This document shows positions 42,341 to 45,586 of a stretch of 45,586 bases of DNA, piece after piece. The stretch comes from Streptosporangium subroseum. GTDB taxonomy: Bacteria > Actinomycetota > Actinomycetes > Streptosporangiales > Streptosporangiaceae. The notes beneath the pieces were generated by a model, which worked only from the letters and a program-made list of their open reading frames with translations, had not been told where the DNA came from and did not search any database. Position 1 is the first letter of the stretch. Each line of letters starts with the position of its first letter. The DNA is taken from the NCBI RefSeq assembly GCF_900188345.1, contig NZ_FZOD01000075.1:1-45586 (forward strand), given 5' to 3'. Both the position numbers and the translations under genes were made by a program.

Positions 42341-43582
42341 GTGGACAGCGCGCTGGTTGCGGCGGGGGAACGGCGGATCGGATGGGCGGCGCGGGCGATG
42401 CCGGTGCTCACCGCCGTCGGGGAGCGGTTCGCGGCCGAGCGGCCTCTCGAAGGGCTGCGGATCGCCGCGTGCCTGCACGTGACCGCCGAGACCGCCGTGC
42501 TCATGGGCGCGCTGAAGGCGGGCGGAGCCGAGGTCGCGCTGGCCGCGTCGAACCCCCTGTCCACCCAGGACGACGTCGCCGAGGCGCTCCGCGACTACGG
42601 GGTCACCGTGCACGCGCAGGCCGGGGTGACCATGGAGACCTACTACCGCCACATCCACCAGGCGCTCGACATCCTCCCGGACATCGTCCTCGACGACGGC
42701 TGTGACCTGGTCAACATCCTGCACACCGAGCGCACCGAGCTGCTGGAGACGGTCTCCGGCGGCTGCGAGGAGACCACGACCGGGATCATCCGGCTCCGGC
42801 AGATGGCCGCCGAGCAGGCTCTGAGGTTCCCCGTGGTGGCGGTCAACGACACCCGGACCAAGCGGATGTTCGACAACCGCTACGGCACCGGCCAGTCCAC
42901 CCTCGACGGCATCATGCGCGCCACCAACACCCTGCTCGCGGGCAAGACCGTGGTGGTCGCCGGGTTCGGCTACTGCGGGCGGGGCGTGGCCGAGCGGGCC
43001 AGGGGCCTGGGTGCCCGGGTGGTGGTCACCGAGATCGACCCGGTCAAGGCGCTGGACGCCTCCCTGCAGGGTTACGACGTGCGATCGATGGCGAGCGCCG
43101 CCCGCGCCGGAGACGTGTTCGTCACGGTCACCGGCAATCGCGACGTGATCAGGGGCGAGCACCTGGCGGTGATGAAGGACGGCGCGATCCTGGCCAACGC
43201 CGGCCACTTCGATGTCGAGATCGACGTCCGGGCCCTGGACGACCTGGCGCAGGCCGTGCACCGGGGCGTACGCCCCAACACCGACGAGTACGTCCTCGCC
43301 GACGGTCGCAGGCTCCTGCTGCTCGCCGAGGGCCGCCTGGTGAACCTGACAGCCGCCGAGGGGCATCCGGCCGCCGTCATGGACATGTCCTTCTCCGCCC
43401 AGGCGCTCGCCATCGCGTGGCTGGCCCGCGAGCGCGTACGGCTGGCGCCGGGCGTCTACGACGTGCCGGAGGAGATCGACGTGGAGGTGGCACGGCTCAA
43501 GCTGGCCGCGGCCGGGATCGAGGTGGACGAGCTGACCTCGGACCAGCGGGAGTATCTCCACTCGTGGCGGATCGGCTCATAG
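42341..43582 (+). CDS. Second adenosylhomocysteinase-like protein, short archaeal/Thermotoga-like form
   Basis: A 413-residue paralogue of clearly different lineage. It keeps LHVTAETAVLMGALKAGGAEV, CEETTTGIIRL, NDTRTKRMFDNRYGTGQST and NAGHFDVEID, so the catalytic Lys and Asp are present. It differs from the neighbour in three ways: the ~40-residue insert is missing, the NAD loop reads GFGYCGRG rather than GYGDVGKG, and the C-terminal KSDHYRY tail is absent (ends REYLHSWRIGS). These are features of archaeal and Thermotoga enzymes, some of which prefer S-inosylhomocysteine or act on other thioethers. GTG start with GGGAG upstream. The true substrate is uncertain. Confidence 0.88.
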   Translation: MDSALVAAGERRIGWAARAMPVLTAVGERFAAERPLEGLRIAACLHVTAETAVLMGALKAGGAEVALAASNPLSTQDDVAEALRDYGVTVHAQAGVTMETYYRHIHQALDILPDIVLDDGCDLVNILHTERTELLETVSGGCEETTTGIIRLRQMAAEQALRFPVVAVNDTRTKRMFDNRYGTGQSTLDGIMRATNTLLAGKTVVVAGFGYCGRGVAERARGLGARVVVTEIDPVKALDASLQGYDVRSMASAARAGDVFVTVTGNRDVIRGEHLAVMKDGAILANAGHFDVEIDVRALDDLAQAVHRGVRPNTDEYVLADGRRLLLLAEGRLVNLTAAEGHPAAVMDMSFSAQALAIAWLARERVRLAPGVYDVPEEIDVEVARLKLAAAGIEVDELTSDQREYLHSWRIGS

Positions 43583-43629
43583 CCCCCGTGGCTCGCTCGT
43601 AGCGTCGTGGTCCGCCGGCCGTTCCGGGC

Positions 43630-43786
43630 TGTTCGGCGGGCCGTTCCGTGACCGGGAGCCCCGGGGTCCTTCATCGTTGTTCGGCGGGCCGTTCCGTCAG
43701 TTGTCCCGTGACCGGGAGCTCACGGGGGCCTTCATCGTTGTTCCGCGGGCCGTTCCGTGACCGGGAGCCCTCGGAGTCCTTCATCC
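43630..43786. repeat. Three intergenic ~48-61 bp direct repeats
   Basis: Units begin at 43630, 43678 and 43739, each starting TGTTCSGCGGGCCGTTCCGT and containing GACCGGGAGC and CCTTCATC. The middle unit carries an extra ~12 bases. They fill the space between the second hydrolase gene and the convergent DUF305 gene. Function unknown. Confidence 0.8.
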
Positions 43787-43799
43787 TCGCGGCGTCGCA

Positions 43800-44429
43800 T
43801 CACAGTGAGGCCTCCATCTCCAGCATCCTGCGGATCTCGGCGCTCTGGGTGGCGGTGACGTCGTTGGCGAGCTCCTCGATCTTCGGATGCGAGCCGCCGA
43901 TCAGGACCTGCTCGGACATCGTCACCGCACCCTGGTGGTGGGCGGTCATCAGCTGGAGGAAGAGCCGGTCGAAATCCTTGCCGGAGGCGGCCGTGAGAGC
44001 CTCGATCTGCTCGGGGGTGGCCATGCCCGGCATGCTCGCGTGGTCGGCGTGGTGATCCGGCACCTTCTGCCCCTCCTGCTGCAACCAGGAGGTCATGTAC
44101 TGGATCTCCGGCCCCTGGGCGTCCTTGATGCGCGAGGCCAGGCCCTTCAACGAGGCCGAATCGGCCCGGGTCGGGGCGAGGGACGCCATGTCGATGGCCT
44201 GGCGATGATGAGTGATCATGTTCTGGACGTACGTCACGTCCACCGCGTTGGGGGTGGGCGCGGGCACGGCCACGGCGGCCTCGCTCGGGCTGAGCGTCCT
44301 GGCGGGCTCGCCCGGCCGGCCGGGCGCGATGATCGGGGCCGTGGAGAGCGCGGCAGCCGGTTTCTCAGCGGAGCTGCACGCGCTGAGAGACAAGGTGACG
44401 GCGACCATGGCGATAAGCGCGACGCGCAC
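43800..44429 (-). CDS. DUF305 lipoprotein, probable metal-binding
   Basis: A 209-residue precursor with a lipobox (SLSACSS, Cys ~18) after a hydrophobic signal, so it is likely anchored to the outer face of the membrane. Two DUF305 helical hairpins follow, each with the His-His motif: MITHHRQAIDMA (~71) and LMTAHHQGAVTM (~160). Between them DHHADHASMPGM is rich in His and Met. Related DUF305/CopM proteins bind copper; metal binding here is inference. AAGGAGG lies five bases before the GTG start. Divergent from the LVIVD-repeat gene, a pairing I associate with other actinobacteria. Confidence 0.88.
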   Translation of the reverse strand: MRVALIAMVAVTLSLSACSSAEKPAAALSTAPIIAPGRPGEPARTLSPSEAAVAVPAPTPNAVDVTYVQNMITHHRQAIDMASLAPTRADSASLKGLASRIKDAQGPEIQYMTSWLQQEGQKVPDHHADHASMPGMATPEQIEALTAASGKDFDRLFLQLMTAHHQGAVTMSEQVLIGGSHPKIEELANDVTATQSAEIRRMLEMEASL

Positions 44430-44609
44430 CCGACCTCCTTCTTGGAACTGCTGCGACGGAAGACCGTAACCTTTTTTGGGCCGATGAGTAAAGACGGCAT
44501 GTCGGAAGCAACTACTGACACAGTGATGGCTTGCGTCACCGGTAGGACAGGATGAACTATTTAGGCATTTATGCGCACCTTATAGCGCATGTGCCAAGGA
44601 GGTTCACGA

Positions 44610-45586
44610 GTGTTCACCCCCCTCAGGAAGGGCCTGACCGGCCGATTCCTGGTTGCGAGCGGGGTCATCGTCGCGATGGCTCTGTCCACCGGCCCCGCAC
44701 AGGCAGCGGACATCCCTGCGCCTGGCCAGATCGTTATGAGCTCGAACATTCAGCACGTCCTCAATGTGCCCAAGCCTGCGGAACTGACGAACATCCACAC
44801 CGACATGGCCTTCCAGGGCAACTACGCCTTCGTCGGCAACTACAACGGCTTCTCGATCTACGACATCAAGAAGCCGGAGAAGACCTCGCTCGTCAGCTCG
44901 GTGATCTGCCCGGGCTCCCAGATGGACGTGATCGTCTCCGGGAACCTGCTCTTCGGCGCGGTCGACTCCTCCCGTAACGACGACTCCTGCAGCAGCGTTG
45001 GGCAGGCGGCGTCGGTCAAGGAGTCGTGGGAGGGCGTCCGGATCTTCGACATCAGCGACAAGAAGAATCCGAAGTACATCAAGTCGGTCGAGACCAACTG
45101 CGGCGCGCACACCATCACCATGGTTCCCGGCAAGGGCAGGGACCGGCGCAACGTTTACCTGTACGCCTCCTCCTACAGCCCCTCGGCGAGCTTCCCCGAC
45201 TGCCAGCCGCCGCACGACAAGATCTCGGTCATCAAGGTGCCGCTGCAGAACCCGGCGGAGGCGGCGGTCGTCAACACCCCCGTCCTCTTCCCGGACGGCG
45301 GCAACCCCGGTGACCCGTCGACCGTGGTCTACCCCTTCCGCACCTCCGCGACGACCGGTTGCCACGACATCACCGCCTACCCGGAGAAGAACATCGCGGC
45401 CGGAGCCTGCATGGGCGAGGGCGTGCTCTTCGACATCTCCGACCCGGTCAACCCGAAGGTCACCGCGACGGTCCGCGACGACGAGAACTTCGCGTTCTGG
45501 CACTCGGCGACGTTCAACAACGAGGGCACCAAGGTCATCTTCACCGACGAGCTCGGTGGCGGCGGCGCGGCCACCTGCAACGAGGC
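44610..45586 (+). CDS. Secreted LVIVD-repeat (beta-propeller-like) protein, 5' part
   Basis: At least 325 residues; the gene continues past the window end. A signal peptide (MFTPLRKGLTGRFLVASGVI, cleavage near AQAA-D) precedes repeats of the LVIVD type: HTDMAFQGNYAFVGNYNGFSI, VRIFDISDKKNPKYIKSVET, VLFDISDPVNPKVTATVRDD. Such repeats form propeller-like exported proteins of unknown role. Cys residues (CSS, NCGAH, DCQPP, GCHD) may form disulfides. AAGGAGG seven bases before the GTG makes the start secure. It shares its promoter region with the divergent DUF305 lipoprotein, so co-regulation is likely. Confidence 0.9.
   Translation, partial: MFTPLRKGLTGRFLVASGVIVAMALSTGPAQAADIPAPGQIVMSSNIQHVLNVPKPAELTNIHTDMAFQGNYAFVGNYNGFSIYDIKKPEKTSLVSSVICPGSQMDVIVSGNLLFGAVDSSRNDDSCSSVGQAASVKESWEGVRIFDISDKKNPKYIKSVETNCGAHTITMVPGKGRDRRNVYLYASSYSPSASFPDCQPPHDKISVIKVPLQNPAEAAVVNTPVLFPDGGNPGDPSTVVYPFRTSATTGCHDITAYPEKNIAAGACMGEGVLFDISDPVNPKVTATVRDDENFAFWHSATFNNEGTKVIFTDELGGGGAATCNE

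Overview
The window is very GC-rich, uses GTG and TTG starts freely, and carries hallmark actinobacterial genes: a WhiB-family regulator, coenzyme F420 biosynthesis genes fbiC, fbiB and fbiA, an LCP cell-wall ligase, and the conserved whiB / DUF5719 / metallopeptidase-like / DUF3499 / manB / Trm112 / SIS-isomerase block known from Streptomyces and (in part) mycobacteria. It is almost certainly chromosomal DNA of a filamentous or spore-forming actinomycete. A Streptosporangiales-type organism is my best guess, but this is inference. No rRNA, tRNA, prophage, insertion sequence or CRISPR array was seen.

Region 1 (1-19 kb) is a cell-surface glycan region. After the tail of a PfkB-type sugar kinase, five minus-strand genes follow: an acetoacetate-decarboxylase-like protein, a GT4 glycosyltransferase, an acyltransferase with a long disordered N-terminus, an LCP ligase and a GT-C-like membrane protein. 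Plus-strand genes then encode a second large GT-C-like membrane protein, a Phd antitoxin with a broken VapC partner, an unusual secreted protein made of two FtsX extracellular domains, a dolichol-phosphate-mannose-synthase-like GT2, two GT4 enzymes, a methyltransferase, a UPF0104 membrane protein and a nucleotidyltransferase of the mannose-1-phosphate guanylyltransferase type. A likely logic is: sugar nucleotide made, sugar loaded on polyprenyl phosphate by GT2, GT-C enzymes use it outside the membrane, and LCP attaches the glycan to the wall.

Region 2 (18-26 kb) holds a DNA glycosylase, a small membrane protein and the F420 genes. fbiC lies alone; fbiA and fbiB overlap and run the other way, separated from fbiC by two small exported or membrane proteins. 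FbiD/CofC is not in the window.

Region 3 (26-38 kb) starts with a four-helix membrane protein carrying a ~700-residue Gln/Pro/Tyr/Gly repeat tail, then the WhiB (WhiB2) regulator with a palindrome-rich promoter and a strong terminator, a giant membrane GT2 coupled to a DUF5719 protein, a divergent metallopeptidase-like/DUF3499 pair, and a tightly coupled manB / Trm112-like / PGI-PMI operon, followed by a cation efflux protein. ManB, the SIS isomerase and the guanylyltransferase together could take fructose-6-phosphate to GDP-mannose.

Region 4 (38-45.6 kb) has a MerR / histidine kinase / response regulator unit, two neighbouring S-adenosylhomocysteine-hydrolase genes of different lineages (a long bacterial form and a short archaeal/Thermotoga-like form), and a divergent DUF305 lipoprotein / LVIVD-repeat secreted protein pair that runs off the end.

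Two themes recur: short tandem repeats inside genes and between them (at least nine places), and -10-like hexamers exactly six bases before start codons, which predict leaderless mRNAs.
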